DNA of 64,000 bases from Bernardetia sp. ABR2-2B (GTDB lineage Bacteria; Bacteroidota; Bacteroidia; Cytophagales; Bernardetiaceae): positions 1,511,001-1,575,000 of the forward strand of contig NZ_CP147020.1 in assembly GCF_037126435.1 (NCBI RefSeq), given 5' to 3'. Below, piece by piece: positions 52,258 to 60,670 of this stretch. Both the position numbers and the translations under genes were made by a program. How positions within the stretch are numbered: the first letter of the stretch is position 1; each line of letters opens with the position of its first letter. Below the pieces are notes generated by a model. That model saw nothing but the letters and a program-made list of their open reading frames with translations, searched no databases and was not told the origin of the DNA.

Positions 52258-54423
52258 ATGATAAAACAGACAATCAAACAAAGTCTATTTTTACTACTTA
52301 TTTTATTTGCTTTTTCGGCGTGTAAGCAAGAAGTAAAAAAAGAAACACAGGAAACAAAAGAAGAGACCACGACAGAAAATCTATTATTACAAGAATGGAC
52401 AGGCGATTATGGTGGTGTTCCTGCTTTTGATAAAATGAAGCTAGAAGACATCAAACCAGCGATGTTAAAAGGAATGGAAATGAATTTGGCTGATATTGAA
52501 AAAATAGCCAATAATCCAGAACCTGCTACTTTCGAAAATACCATCGAAGAAATGGAACGTGCAGGAAAAGAACTAGATAGAGCTTTCAATTATTATGGAA
52601 TTTGGAGCAGTAATATGTCTTCGCCAGAGTTTAGAGCGATTGATGAAGAACTTTCCCCTAAATTTTCAGAGTTTAATTCTAAAATTACACAAAACGAAAA
52701 GCTATTTCAACGCATCAAAACTGTTTACGACAACGCTAAAGAAACGCCTTTAGAAGCTGACAAGCAGCGTGTTTTAGAACTCACTTATAAAAGTTTTGAG
52801 ATGAATGGTGCAGAACTTAGTCCAGAGAAAAAAGCAAAATATGCTGCTATCAACAAAGAACTTTCGACACTTTATACCAAGTTTTCAAACAATGTTTTGC
52901 ACGATGAAGAAGGTTATATCACTTATTTAGACGAAAATCAATTAGGAGGTTTATCAGAAGGTTTTATTAAGTCGGCTGCCAAAATAGCAACTGACAACGG
53001 ACAAGAAGGAAAATATGCTATCACAAATACTCGTTCGTCAATGGATGTTTTTTTGACGTATTCTACTGAAAGAGATTTACGTGAAAAAGTTTGGAAAAAC
53101 TACTATTCAAGAGGAGATAATGCAGACGAATATGACAACAACAAAATCATTGCAGAAATATTAAAATTACGTAGAGAGCGTGTGGAGCTTTTGGGATATG
53201 ACAATTATGCTGAATGGCGTTTGCAAAATCGTATGGCAAAAAACCCAAAAAATGCAATGAATTTGATGGAAACAGTTTGGAAGGCATCAATTGCAAGAGT
53301 GGATGAAGAAGTAAAAGACATGCAAGACGTAGCAAACAAAAGTGGCGACAAAATTACGATAGAGCCTTGGGATTATCGTTTTTATGCTGAAAAAGTAAGA
53401 CAAGCAAAATACGATTTGGATTCGGAAGAAGTAAAACAATATTTACAGCTTGACAAACTCACCGAAGCGATGCATTATGTCGCAGGACGACTTTTTAATT
53501 ATAAGTTTACGCCTGTTCCAGAAGGTTCTGTTCCAGTTTTTCATGAAGATGTAAAAGTTTGGGAAGTAACCGACAAAGACACAGGCGAGAATATCGGACT
53601 TTGGTATCTTGACCCGTATGCAAGACAAGGTAAGCGTTCGGGGGCGTGGGCGACAAGCTACAGAAGTCATACAACTTTTGATGGAAAGAAAAACGTTTTG
53701 GCTTCCAACAATTCAAACTTTGTAAAACCTGCACCAAATCAACCTCTTTTAGTTTCTTGGGACGATGCAAATACATTCTTTCACGAGTTTGGTCATGCGC
53801 TACATGCCTTCTCTTCGAATGTAAAATATCCAACGCTGAACGGTGGTGTGAGAGATTATACAGAATTTCAATCACAGCTTTTGGAGCGTTGGTTATCTAC
53901 TGATGAGGTTATCAATAACTATTTGGTGCATAGTGAAACTGGCGAACCGATGCCAAAAGAACTCATAGACAAAATCAAGAAAGCATCTACTTTCAATCAA
54001 GGTTTTGCGACGACAGAATACTTAGCTTCTGCACTTATAGATATGAAAATCCACCTTGCAGACCCAGCAAATATTGATATTGACAAATTTGAAAAAGAAA
54101 CATTAGACGAGCTTGGAATGCCAAAAGAGCTTGTGATGCGCCACAGAACGCCACATTTCGGACATGTTTTTTCTGGAGAAGGCTACGCAACAGCCTATTA
54201 TGGTTATATGTGGGCAGATGTTTTGACAGCAGACGCAGCCGAAGCCTTTGCAGAAGCAGACGGAGGTTTTTATGATGCAGAAATGGCAGAAAAGTTAGTA
54301 AAATATCTTTTTGCGCCAAGAAATGCTATAGACCCAGCCGAAGCCTACAAACTCTTTAGAGGACGTGAAGCAAATATGGAAGCATTGATGCGTGATAGAG
54401 GTTTTCCTGTTCCGAAGAAGTAA
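52258..54423 (+). CDS. dcp: Peptidyl-dipeptidase Dcp-like M3 lipoprotein
   Basis: A 721-residue zinc dipeptidyl carboxypeptidase exported as a lipoprotein: the signal MIKQTIKQSLFLLLILFAFSAC ends with lipobox FSAC near residue 21. The N-terminal helical part (PAFDKMKLEDIKPAMLKGMEMNLADIEKI) is typical of M3A enzymes. The active site is DDANTFFHEFGHALHAFSSN around residues 498-517, with the third ligand in DYTEFQSQLLERWL downstream, and GYATAYYGYMWADVLTADAAEAF near the C-terminus. Bacteroidota often carry both a cytosolic and a lipoprotein M3 enzyme; the cytosolic one is at 40750. It probably degrades peptides in the periplasm. A hairpin and a terminator follow. Confidence 0.94.
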   Translation: MIKQTIKQSLFLLLILFAFSACKQEVKKETQETKEETTTENLLLQEWTGDYGGVPAFDKMKLEDIKPAMLKGMEMNLADIEKIANNPEPATFENTIEEMERAGKELDRAFNYYGIWSSNMSSPEFRAIDEELSPKFSEFNSKITQNEKLFQRIKTVYDNAKETPLEADKQRVLELTYKSFEMNGAELSPEKKAKYAAINKELSTLYTKFSNNVLHDEEGYITYLDENQLGGLSEGFIKSAAKIATDNGQEGKYAITNTRSSMDVFLTYSTERDLREKVWKNYYSRGDNADEYDNNKIIAEILKLRRERVELLGYDNYAEWRLQNRMAKNPKNAMNLMETVWKASIARVDEEVKDMQDVANKSGDKITIEPWDYRFYAEKVRQAKYDLDSEEVKQYLQLDKLTEAMHYVAGRLFNYKFTPVPEGSVPVFHEDVKVWEVTDKDTGENIGLWYLDPYARQGKRSGAWATSYRSHTTFDGKKNVLASNNSNFVKPAPNQPLLVSWDDANTFFHEFGHALHAFSSNVKYPTLNGGVRDYTEFQSQLLERWLSTDEVINNYLVHSETGEPMPKELIDKIKKASTFNQGFATTEYLASALIDMKIHLADPANIDIDKFEKETLDELGMPKELVMRHRTPHFGHVFSGEGYATAYYGYMWADVLTADAAEAFAEADGGFYDAEMAEKLVKYLFAPRNAIDPAEAYKLFRGREANMEALMRDRGFPVPKK

Positions 54424-54440
54424 AAAAGCTGTAAAATAAA

Positions 54441-54470
54441 ACTGTCAGATACTTCAAAGTGTCAGACAGT
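54441..54470 (+). repeat. Imperfect palindrome after dcp
   Basis: ACTGTCAGATACTT and AAGTGTCAGACAGT pair with two mismatches. Its centre GATACTTCAAAGT is shared with the small hairpin at 47585-47600 in the ribosomal operon, so this is a dispersed hairpin type. Confidence 0.7.
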
Positions 54471-54480
54471 TTAGAATTTG

Positions 54481-54518
54481 AAACCACCTTTGAAACTTTT
54501 TTGTTTGGGAGGTGGTTT
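54481..54518 (+). terminator. Terminator after dcp
   Basis: AAACCACCT (54481-54489) pairs with AGGTGGTTT (54510-54518), followed by GTCTTTTTG. A closely similar element with the same loop text TTGAAACTTTTTTG lies at 55189-55235. Confidence 0.75.
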
Positions 54519-54557
54519 GTCTTTTTGACTACAAAAATTTAATTATAATTACTTACA

Positions 54558-55166
54558 ATGCGAAAAATCAGTGAACATATTGAACAAAAATTTTACGAAG
54601 TCTTGAAATATAAAGTTAGTATTCAAAACTTTGAACAATGGGTTTATAATACAAAGGAATTAGAAATGGAATTGCCTCCTAATTCGTATCTAGACCTAAT
54701 TTCATTGAATTTTAAAGAAAAATATATTCATCTTGAGTTGGAAAAAGTAATTAGCCAGTTTGTAGATAATGGTAAATTTGAAATAAAAAAACTTCAAGAT
54801 TATTTAAAATCAATAATTGATAAAGATGAAAAATGTGCTGAATCTATTGAAATGACTTATGATTTATATTGCTCTGGATATAATTTTTTAAGAAGGCTTG
54901 GCTTAACCTATGGGCTTGTAGTTGCCTCTCCACCAATAGATGAATATACCAAAACTTGGAAAGAAATAAGTAGAGTTGAACAAGAAGAATTACTCAATAA
55001 GTTCTATCCTAAAATTATTGTAGATGCACAAAATGCTCTCAATTGGCTTGAAAACAGAAAAATTATAATTAAAAATAGCATCAATGAATATGGTAACTAC
55101 GAATACGAGGATTTAAGAAATAAAGAAGAGATAGAGCAAGGTGAAATTGAAGTGATTGCCTACTGA
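54558..55166 (+). CDS. Hypothetical protein, immunity-like
   Basis: A cytosolic, largely helical protein of 202 residues. The pattern FEQWVYNTKELEMELPPNSYLDLISLNFKEKYIHLELEKVI near residues 24-64 resembles a motif seen in some small polymorphic-toxin immunity families (FExWxY...YLxLI). This is only a resemblance and the toxin is not visible. The C-terminal half is mixed and ends in acidic NKEEIEQGEIEVIAY. The gene is framed by two similar terminators, so it forms its own unit, and begins an accessory cluster of unknown small genes that extends to 56.9 kb. Confidence 0.68.
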   Translation: MRKISEHIEQKFYEVLKYKVSIQNFEQWVYNTKELEMELPPNSYLDLISLNFKEKYIHLELEKVISQFVDNGKFEIKKLQDYLKSIIDKDEKCAESIEMTYDLYCSGYNFLRRLGLTYGLVVASPPIDEYTKTWKEISRVEQEELLNKFYPKIIVDAQNALNWLENRKIIIKNSINEYGNYEYEDLRNKEEIEQGEIEVIAY

Positions 55167-55188
55167 TAAACTTCAATAGAAACCAACT

Positions 55189-55235
55189 AAACCCACCTTT
55201 GAAAACTTTTTTTGTTTTTGGAGGTGGTTTTTTTT
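55189..55235 (+). terminator. Terminator, near-copy of the one after dcp
   Basis: AACCCACCT (55190-55198) pairs with AGGTGGTTT (55222-55230) followed by more Ts. The loop TTGAAAACTTTTTTTG repeats that of 54481-54518 with small length changes. Confidence 0.78.
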
Positions 55236-55264
55236 ACTAAAAATAAAATTTTAGCAGTAAATTG

Positions 55265-56131
55265 ATGCTTTCTAAAATCACAAAACAGACTATGAAAAGA
55301 TTTATTCAATTACTTAGATGCTTCATTTTTTATAGAACGTATCGTAACATTGAAAAAACAATTACTTCAATGATTGATAAATCAGAAGGAATACTAGAGA
55401 ATATTAAAGTTGATGAAACAGTAAAATTTGATAAAAAATGGGAATCACACCTTTTTAATATCTATGATAATCCACAAGAATATCCTACTTCAATAAAAGA
55501 AAAGCTAGATAGATATTCATACGGACAAAACTGGGAGCTTGCTTGGGTAAAAGCCACCTTTGAATTAATTGGGTTATCTAAAATAGAAAACAACGTTGAA
55601 AAGTTAAAGGATATAATTGAAGAAACCCATATATGGTATTCTATAGAAGCAATGAAAGTATTAGTAAAGTATCCAGATTTTTTTGATGAGGTAGAGAATA
55701 TTGAATTTACTGAAAGAGTTTTTGTAAAGAAAGGGAAGTTTGGTTCGTTTGGACACGTTTATATGAAATATCTTTCGACTTTAAGAGACAAACCTCTAGT
55801 AACCTCATTACTCTCTAGGTTAATTACTCGTAGTATAGTAAAAGATAACTATCGGGCTTATTTAAGAAGTTTCTATCTTATCAAAGACTTATACGAACAA
55901 GAAAACCCACTTATTGAAAAATACTGTTATTATTTTCTTGATGTAGCTATTTCAGAACAAAGAATTAAAGAAGGAAAATATTCTAGAAGGTTTAAATTTA
56001 CTAAACCACTTAAAGCTCATTCTCTTAAAATGTATTTAGAAATAAAACCAAATGATATTTTTGCTCTTGATATTTTAGAAAAATGGAAAACAAGAGAAAC
56101 TGATAAAGAGATTTTGGAAATATTGAATTGA
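55265..56131 (+). CDS. Hypothetical helical-repeat protein
   Basis: A 288-residue, mostly helical protein with no signal peptide. The ATG at 55265 is used; ATG at 55292 is also plausible. Segments such as WELAWVKATFELIGLSKIENNVEKLKDIIEETHIWYSIEAMKVL and LVTSLLSRLITRSIVKDNYRAYLRSFYLIKDLYEQENPLIEKYC look like HEAT-type helical hairpins. The C-terminal 58 residues recur, with ~70 % identity, in a gene fragment at 56735-56908, so a paralogue once lay there. No recognised family. Such duplicated helical proteins occur among immunity genes, which is only a suggestion. Confidence 0.7.
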   Translation: MLSKITKQTMKRFIQLLRCFIFYRTYRNIEKTITSMIDKSEGILENIKVDETVKFDKKWESHLFNIYDNPQEYPTSIKEKLDRYSYGQNWELAWVKATFELIGLSKIENNVEKLKDIIEETHIWYSIEAMKVLVKYPDFFDEVENIEFTERVFVKKGKFGSFGHVYMKYLSTLRDKPLVTSLLSRLITRSIVKDNYRAYLRSFYLIKDLYEQENPLIEKYCYYFLDVAISEQRIKEGKYSRRFKFTKPLKAHSLKMYLEIKPNDIFALDILEKWKTRETDKEILEILN

Positions 56132-56207
56132 TTAACTCTGAACCTTTCCCACCAAAAAAGCAGTTTCCTAACTACAATCATTTTATATCAAAAAAAGTAA
56201 ACTATCA

Positions 56208-56699
56208 ATGAGTTGGAAAATCGTAGAACGAAGAATCGGAAAAGCAGGAAATCTCAAACAAAGACAAAAAAGACAGAGGGAATGGGATAAAAAATATGGC
56301 GATAATTGGCTTATCGGTTATGTAATTGATGGCGAATTTGTTTCACAAGAAGATGCCCTAGAAAGTATCTATTATAAAAGTTATGAATTGCATTTTGAAA
56401 ATAACCGTGCTGATTTGGAGGAATTGATACAGACTGCCAAAGTTTTAGAAAATCCACATGCAAAAGCTACTGGAGGAGTAGATTTACAAGTTCCTGCTAT
56501 TATGAGTTATTTGGATAGAAATAATTTGGAGCTGAAAGGAAATGAAGTGGTAGATATTGGAACTTTTGGAGAATCTTCTCACAAAATAAGTGTTCGTTTG
56601 AGTCCACTTACCATAAAAGTAGTTTTGAATCCTAAAATGACTTTAGAGAAATTTTGGCAAGAAAAAAAATGCTTGGCTATTTGGGAAGAGGAAGAATAA
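56208..56699 (+). CDS. Hypothetical protein, 163 residues
   Basis: A soluble protein that begins with a very basic helical stretch (ERRIGKAGNLKQRQKRQREWDKKYG), continues with WLIGYVIDGEFVSQEDALESIYYKSYELHFENN and DLQVPAIMSYLDRNNLELKGNEVVDIGTFGE, and ends in WEEEE. The pattern HAKATGGVDLQVPAI near residue 84 is unusual and conserved-looking, but I cannot name a family. It is sandwiched between an intact helical-repeat gene and the fragment of its paralogue, all in the same direction, and lies 76 bases after the former. Confidence 0.7.
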   Translation: MSWKIVERRIGKAGNLKQRQKRQREWDKKYGDNWLIGYVIDGEFVSQEDALESIYYKSYELHFENNRADLEELIQTAKVLENPHAKATGGVDLQVPAIMSYLDRNNLELKGNEVVDIGTFGESSHKISVRLSPLTIKVVLNPKMTLEKFWQEKKCLAIWEEEE

Positions 56700-56734
56700 A
56701 ACTAAATTTTAAACATCTTTTTTTTTAATCTAAG

Positions 56735-56908
56735 CAGAGAGTTAAAGAAGGAAAATATACTAAAAAGTTTAAATTTGAAAAGCTATTGAAAGCTCGTTCA
56801 CTCAAGATGTACTTAGAAATAAAGCCAAATGATACTATTGCAATTAATGTGTTAGAAGAATGGAAAACGAGAGAAACAGACGAGGAAATTTTAGAAATAC
56901 TAAATTAA
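56735..56908 (+). pseudogene. C-terminal fragment of a paralogue of the gene at 55265
   Basis: The frame encodes QRVKEGKYTKKFKFEKLLKA, continues through SLKMYLEIKPND and ends EILEILN before a TAA stop. It aligns without gaps to the last 58 residues of the protein at 55265-56131. No start codon or preceding homologous sequence exists, so the 5' part has been lost. Conservation of the frame indicates that the loss is recent or that a similar intact copy is a recombination partner. Confidence 0.85.
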
Positions 56909-56960
56909 TTAAATGTAATGGTTTCAATTAAGTTTTAATACTCTTGGTGCTACTTCAAAG

Positions 56961-56992
56961 TTTGTTTGTGCTTTTTTGTAATTGTATCTTTG
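56961..56992 (+). promoter_or_regulatory. Sigma-70 promoter of lolD
   Basis: TTTG (56961-56964), exactly 20 bases, TATCTTTG (56985-56992): a perfect consensus. The start would be near 56998, so an in-frame TTG at 56982, which lies inside the promoter, cannot be the start codon of lolD; ATG 57021 is. Confidence 0.85.
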
Positions 56993-57020
56993 CAAAACAA
57001 AAACTATCAAAAATACATCT

Positions 57021-57671
57021 ATGCTCATTGCCAAAAATATAATCAAAAAATATGGTTCATTAGAAGTCTTGCAAGGAATTGATTTATCGATTGCCAAAAA
57101 AGAAGTTGTTGCCATTACAGGTTCTTCGGGTGCAGGAAAATCTACCCTTTTGCATATTTTGGGAACATTAGATTCGCCAGATGGAGGAGAAATAATAATA
57201 AATGGTGTAGAAGTTCAGAAACTCAAATCAAACCAACTAGCTACTTTCAGAAACGAACAAATCGGTTTTATTTTTCAATTTCATAACCTATTACCAGAGT
57301 TTTCAGCATTAGAAAATGTTTGTATGCCCGCTTTTATTGGTAAAAAAAATGTCAAAGAGGCTGAAAAACGAGCATCAGAACTCTTAGACCGTTTTGGGAT
57401 TTTGGATAGAAAAGACCACAAGCCTTCCGAGCTTTCAGGTGGAGAACAGCAGCGTGTAGCCGTAGCAAGAGCGTTGATAAATTCTCCAGCCTTAGTTTTT
57501 GCAGATGAACCTAGTGGAAACTTAGACAGCAAGAATGCAGATGAATTACATAATTTATTTTTTACACTAAGAGAAGAGTTCGAACAAACTTTTGTTATCG
57601 TTACTCACAATCCAGAACTAGCAAAAATGGCAGATAGAGAAATTGTTTTGAAAAAAGGTTTGGTGGTTTGA
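57021..57671 (+). CDS. lolD: ABC transporter ATPase, LolD type
   Basis: A 216-residue ABC ATPase. Walker A is [10 protein letters not shown] near residues 36-45, the Q-loop is in [20 protein letters not shown] near 83-102, the signature is [15 protein letters not shown] near 138-152 and Walker B is [17 protein letters not shown] near 156-172, followed by the switch histidine in IVTHNPEL. The [18 protein letters not shown] segment is typical of LolD, which drives LolCE to release lipoproteins from the inner membrane; the permease is not in the window. MacB-like ATPases are the main alternative. The start follows a consensus promoter by about 30 bases. Confidence 0.87.
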   Translation: MLIAKNIIKKYGSLEVLQGIDLSIAKKEVVAITGSSGAGKSTLLHILGTLDSPDGGEIIINGVEVQKLKSNQLATFRNEQIGFIFQFHNLLPEFSALENVCMPAFIGKKNVKEAEKRASELLDRFGILDRKDHKPSELSGGEQQRVAVARALINSPALVFADEPSGNLDSKNADELHNLFFTLREEFEQTFVIVTHNPELAKMADREIVLKKGLVV

Positions 57672-57723
57672 TTTCAAGTATTTTATTGAGGAGGTAAAAT
57701 TAAAACGTCACTAAAATATAATT

Positions 57724-57909
57724 ATGCTAATAGCTCTTTTGGTAATTGTAACTATTATTTTTACTCCAATTGTTTTACTTATACTAACAGGAGTTGTATT
57801 TAGTCTTTTTAATCGTGGTAAAGAGTTTAAACTTTTTCTCAAAAGTATTTTTTCAAGAGTATGGATTTCTCCAATTTACCTTTTTGAATATTCCAAACGC
57901 AATACATAA
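57724..57909 (+). CDS. Short N-terminal membrane segment, possibly the start of a frameshifted gene
   Basis: The 61-residue frame begins with a hydrophobic helix (LIALLVIVTIIFTPIVLLILTGVVFSLF) and runs past a basic loop to a second hydrophobic part. It overlaps the longer frame at 57794-58588 by 116 bases in another phase. The longer frame lacks an ATG at its beginning and continues naturally from here if one base is skipped near the T runs at 57833-57860 (CTTTTTC, ATTTTTTC). A single frameshifted gene, rather than two overlapping genes, is likely. Confidence 0.5.
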   Translation: MLIALLVIVTIIFTPIVLLILTGVVFSLFNRGKEFKLFLKSIFSRVWISPIYLFEYSKRNT

Positions 57910-58588
57910 AATAGAGCAAATAGTTTCAGACTTTATATATCTTCGTAAGATAAATGTTGTAGTCAAAATTACAGAAATTGAAAATTGGTACTCCAATTCT
58001 GAAGATTTAAGTCCGTTATATGTAATGCTTATAGGAGAGAGAATAAATTATGAGACTAACAGAAAGAAAAAGGAAAATTTATATAAAAATAATTCATTTT
58101 TCAAATATGATGAGGATGATGTTTTTGATTTTCATAACCCCAACGAAGAAACATATATTATAAACTCATTTTTTGAAAAAATTGAAGACAAAAATCTATG
58201 TGTATATATTGAATGTATCTCTAAAACTGAAATGGGAGTTGTCGTTGAAAAGGTCGCAAATGGCTTTCCCCTGCAAGGAGTTTTAAAAAATGATATTCTA
58301 ACTTTACTTTATAAAAAAATAGCTGAAACAAACATGGCTGAAACACTTATACAGAAAAAAGAAGAAATAGAAGAACTCCTAAATAATAAAATCGATAAAA
58401 AGAAATATGCTTTTGAAATAGATAGTATTTCTGTAAAAATAGAAAATACAAATAAAATTATTACCTTTTTAAACGATTTTGAAAAGTCATTAAAAGGAGA
58501 CTTTATTTATAATTTCTCTCACATAAGCCCTCCATATATTTCTATGTATCTCAGTATAAAAAATAGACAGCGATTAGGAAGTAGGTAA
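57794..58588 (+). CDS. Hypothetical protein, probably lacking its own start (frameshift partner)
   Basis: The 264-residue frame opens only with a TTG within the neighbouring frame; the first conserved-looking sequence (NIPNAIHKIEQIVSDFIYLRK) begins around 57890. The body is soluble and acidic with NWYSNSEDLSPLYVMLIGERINYE and ENKNLCVYIECIS-like strands, a coiled region (LIQKKEEIEELLNNKIDKKK) and ends in a basic tail. I do not recognise the family. The preceding frame supplies a membrane anchor, so the ancestral product was probably a membrane-anchored protein of about 285 residues. Confidence 0.55.
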   Translation: MYLVFLIVVKSLNFFSKVFFQEYGFLQFTFLNIPNAIHKIEQIVSDFIYLRKINVVVKITEIENWYSNSEDLSPLYVMLIGERINYETNRKKKENLYKNNSFFKYDEDDVFDFHNPNEETYIINSFFEKIEDKNLCVYIECISKTEMGVVVEKVANGFPLQGVLKNDILTLLYKKIAETNMAETLIQKKEEIEELLNNKIDKKKYAFEIDSISVKIENTNKIITFLNDFEKSLKGDFIYNFSHISPPYISMYLSIKNRQRLGSR

Positions 58589-58741
58589 TTGTAACCTCTT
58601 ATAACAAAAGAAATATAAGTATTTTCGTATCTTTGCAACTCAATTCAAAAAATAGTGGTTGTATTAATTTATAATTAATCACTAAAAACTAATCATTAAT
58701 TACTAAAAAAATTACCACTTAGCTGAAACTAAGACCTAGGT

Positions 58742-59767
58742 ATGAAAACAACAGAAAATAAACTTGCAGTAAATAACGTCGAAAATCCTCATTTTCCGTA
58801 TCGTGTCCTTTTGTATTATTGCTTTACACCCATCGAAAATCCAGAAAAATTCAAAGAAGAACATCATCTTTTTTGTATAAAATTAGGACTTTTGGGAAGA
58901 ATCATTGTAGCCGATGAAGGTCTGAACGGAACAGTTTGTGGAACTCCAGAAGCATGTCAAAAATATATTGATGCTTTAGAAAGTGATGCTCGTTTTAAAG
59001 ATATTGATTTCAAGATTGATGCGTCGGAGCATAATACATTTAGCAAAATAAATGTTCGCTTGAAAAAAGAAATTGTTCATGCAGGTATTCCACACATAAA
59101 ACCCTATCACGGAACAGGAACTCATCTTTCTCCTCAAGAATTTAAAAACTTGAAAGATAATGACGATGTTGTTATTCTTGATGTGCGTTCAGATTACGAG
59201 CATAATTTGGGACATTTCAAAAATGCTGTTACATTGGATATGGAAAATTTTAGAGAATTTCCAGAGAAGATAAAAGAATTAGAAAAGTACAAAGATAAAA
59301 AAGTCTTGACCTATTGTACAGGAGGAATAAAATGCGAAAAAGCATCTGCATTACTCTTGAAAGAAGGTTTTGAATCTGTTTATCAGCTCCACGGTGGAAT
59401 TATAAAATACGGAAAAGAAGTGGGAGGAGAAGATTTTGAAGGAAAATGTTATGTTTTTGATGAGCGTGTAGCTGTTGATGTAAACGAAGTAAATCCGACT
59501 TTAGTAAGTACCTGTTATGTGTGTGAACAGCGCAGCGACTATATGGTAAACTGTGCCAATCCAAAATGTAATCGACACACAACTATTTGCAAACCTTGTT
59601 TAGAAAAAATGGACGGTGCGTGTAGTGATGAGTGTAAAAACCATCCAGAAAAACGCCAATACGAGCCAGAGGGAAAGGGAATGTATAAGAAAAATTTGAA
59701 TGGATATAATCCTTATATCGGTTGGAATGTTGATAAAGTAATTGATAAAAACATAAATAAAAAATAG
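58742..59767 (+). CDS. trhO: tRNA uridine(34) hydroxylase TrhO (rhodanese family)
   Basis: Oxygen-dependent hydroxylase forming 5-hydroxyuridine at tRNA wobble position 34. The 341-residue protein has the YceA/TrhO layout: an N-terminal acylphosphatase-like domain (RVLLYYCFTPIENPEKF, ADEGLNGTVCG), a central rhodanese domain with LDVRSDYEHNLGHFKNA and the loop TYCTGGIKCEKAS carrying the key cysteine near residue 191, and a C-terminal cysteine-rich region (TCYVCEQRSDYMVNCANPKCNRHTTICKPC and C-SDEC) that probably binds zinc. A TATCTTTG -7 element lies at 58628-58635. It is transcribed alone or with the following mlaE gene. Confidence 0.93.
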   Translation: MKTTENKLAVNNVENPHFPYRVLLYYCFTPIENPEKFKEEHHLFCIKLGLLGRIIVADEGLNGTVCGTPEACQKYIDALESDARFKDIDFKIDASEHNTFSKINVRLKKEIVHAGIPHIKPYHGTGTHLSPQEFKNLKDNDDVVILDVRSDYEHNLGHFKNAVTLDMENFREFPEKIKELEKYKDKKVLTYCTGGIKCEKASALLLKEGFESVYQLHGGIIKYGKEVGGEDFEGKCYVFDERVAVDVNEVNPTLVSTCYVCEQRSDYMVNCANPKCNRHTTICKPCLEKMDGACSDECKNHPEKRQYEPEGKGMYKKNLNGYNPYIGWNVDKVIDKNINKK

Positions 59768-59928
59768 AAAAGTTAGAATTATCTAAACTGTTTTGATTTG
59801 AAAACGTTTTATGCTTTGTTTGAGGAGAAACAATTGATTTTTATTAACTTCTTAAATAAAGCATTTTTTCAACTAAAGGAATAGAAATTAAATCTTTCGT
59901 TTTCCGTAATTATTTTTAACAATCCTAC

Positions 59929-60657
59929 ATGAAAAGTCTTGGTAAGTATATGATTTTTTTAAGCCGAACGGTTACAGATATGGAGCCGTGGCACGTTTAT
60001 GTTCGTCTCTTTGTAGATGAATGTATGCGAATTGGTATTAGTTCAGTCTATATTGTTACCATTATTTCTACTTTTATTGGTGCAGTAACTGCCGTTCAGA
60101 CAGCCTATAACCTTGTTAGCCCTCTTATTCCTAAATCACTTATCGGTACAATCGTTCGTGATATGACTATTTTAGAACTTGCTCCCACCATTACGGCTAT
60201 CGTTTTTGCAGGAAAAGTAGGCTCAAATATCGCTGGTGGATTAGGTACAATGCGAATAACAGAACAAATTGATGCCATTGAAGTAATGGGAATTAATGCA
60301 ACTTCGTACTTGGTTTTTCCAAAAATTTTGGCTGGTTTGGTAACTTATCCGTTGCTTGTTATTTTGGCTGCTTTTTTAGCCGTTGGAGGTGGATATTTAG
60401 CTGCAACACTTACAGGACAAGTAACTTCAGTAGAATATGTATATGGAATTCGTTTAGATTTTGTTGAGTTTAATGTTACTTTTATGCTTATCAAATCAGT
60501 AGTTTTTGCCTTTTTGGTTACTACTATTTCTGCTTATAAAGGTTATTATACACGAGGTGGCGCATTAGAAGTAGGCGAAGCAAGTACGAAGGCAGTTACT
60601 ACAAGTTGTATTGCTATTCTTTTAGCCGATTATTTGCTTGCTCAACTTCTTGTTTGA
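59929..60657 (+). CDS. mlaE: MlaE-type ABC transporter permease
   Basis: Inner-membrane permease (242 residues) of the Mla/MCE lipid transport system. Hallmarks are IGISSVYIVTIISTFIGAVTAVQTAYNL, VRDMTILELAPTITAIVFAGKVGSNIAGGLGTMRITEQIDAIEVMGINATSYLVFPKILAGL, with the EQIDALxxMG cytosolic motif, and a carboxy-terminal KGYYTRGGALEVGEASTKAVTTSCIAILLADYLLAQLLV, as usual in the family. MlaE works with the ATPase MlaF and an MCE-domain protein; neither is adjacent here. The following membrane-protein gene starts 13 bases after the stop. Confidence 0.92.
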   Translation: MKSLGKYMIFLSRTVTDMEPWHVYVRLFVDECMRIGISSVYIVTIISTFIGAVTAVQTAYNLVSPLIPKSLIGTIVRDMTILELAPTITAIVFAGKVGSNIAGGLGTMRITEQIDAIEVMGINATSYLVFPKILAGLVTYPLLVILAAFLAVGGGYLAATLTGQVTSVEYVYGIRLDFVEFNVTFMLIKSVVFAFLVTTISAYKGYYTRGGALEVGEASTKAVTTSCIAILLADYLLAQLLV

Positions 60658-60670
60658 TTTAGAAATAACT

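Noticed and set aside
56982-57671. Earlier TTG start for lolD
   Set aside because: The TTG at 56982 lies inside a perfect promoter, upstream of the expected transcript start.
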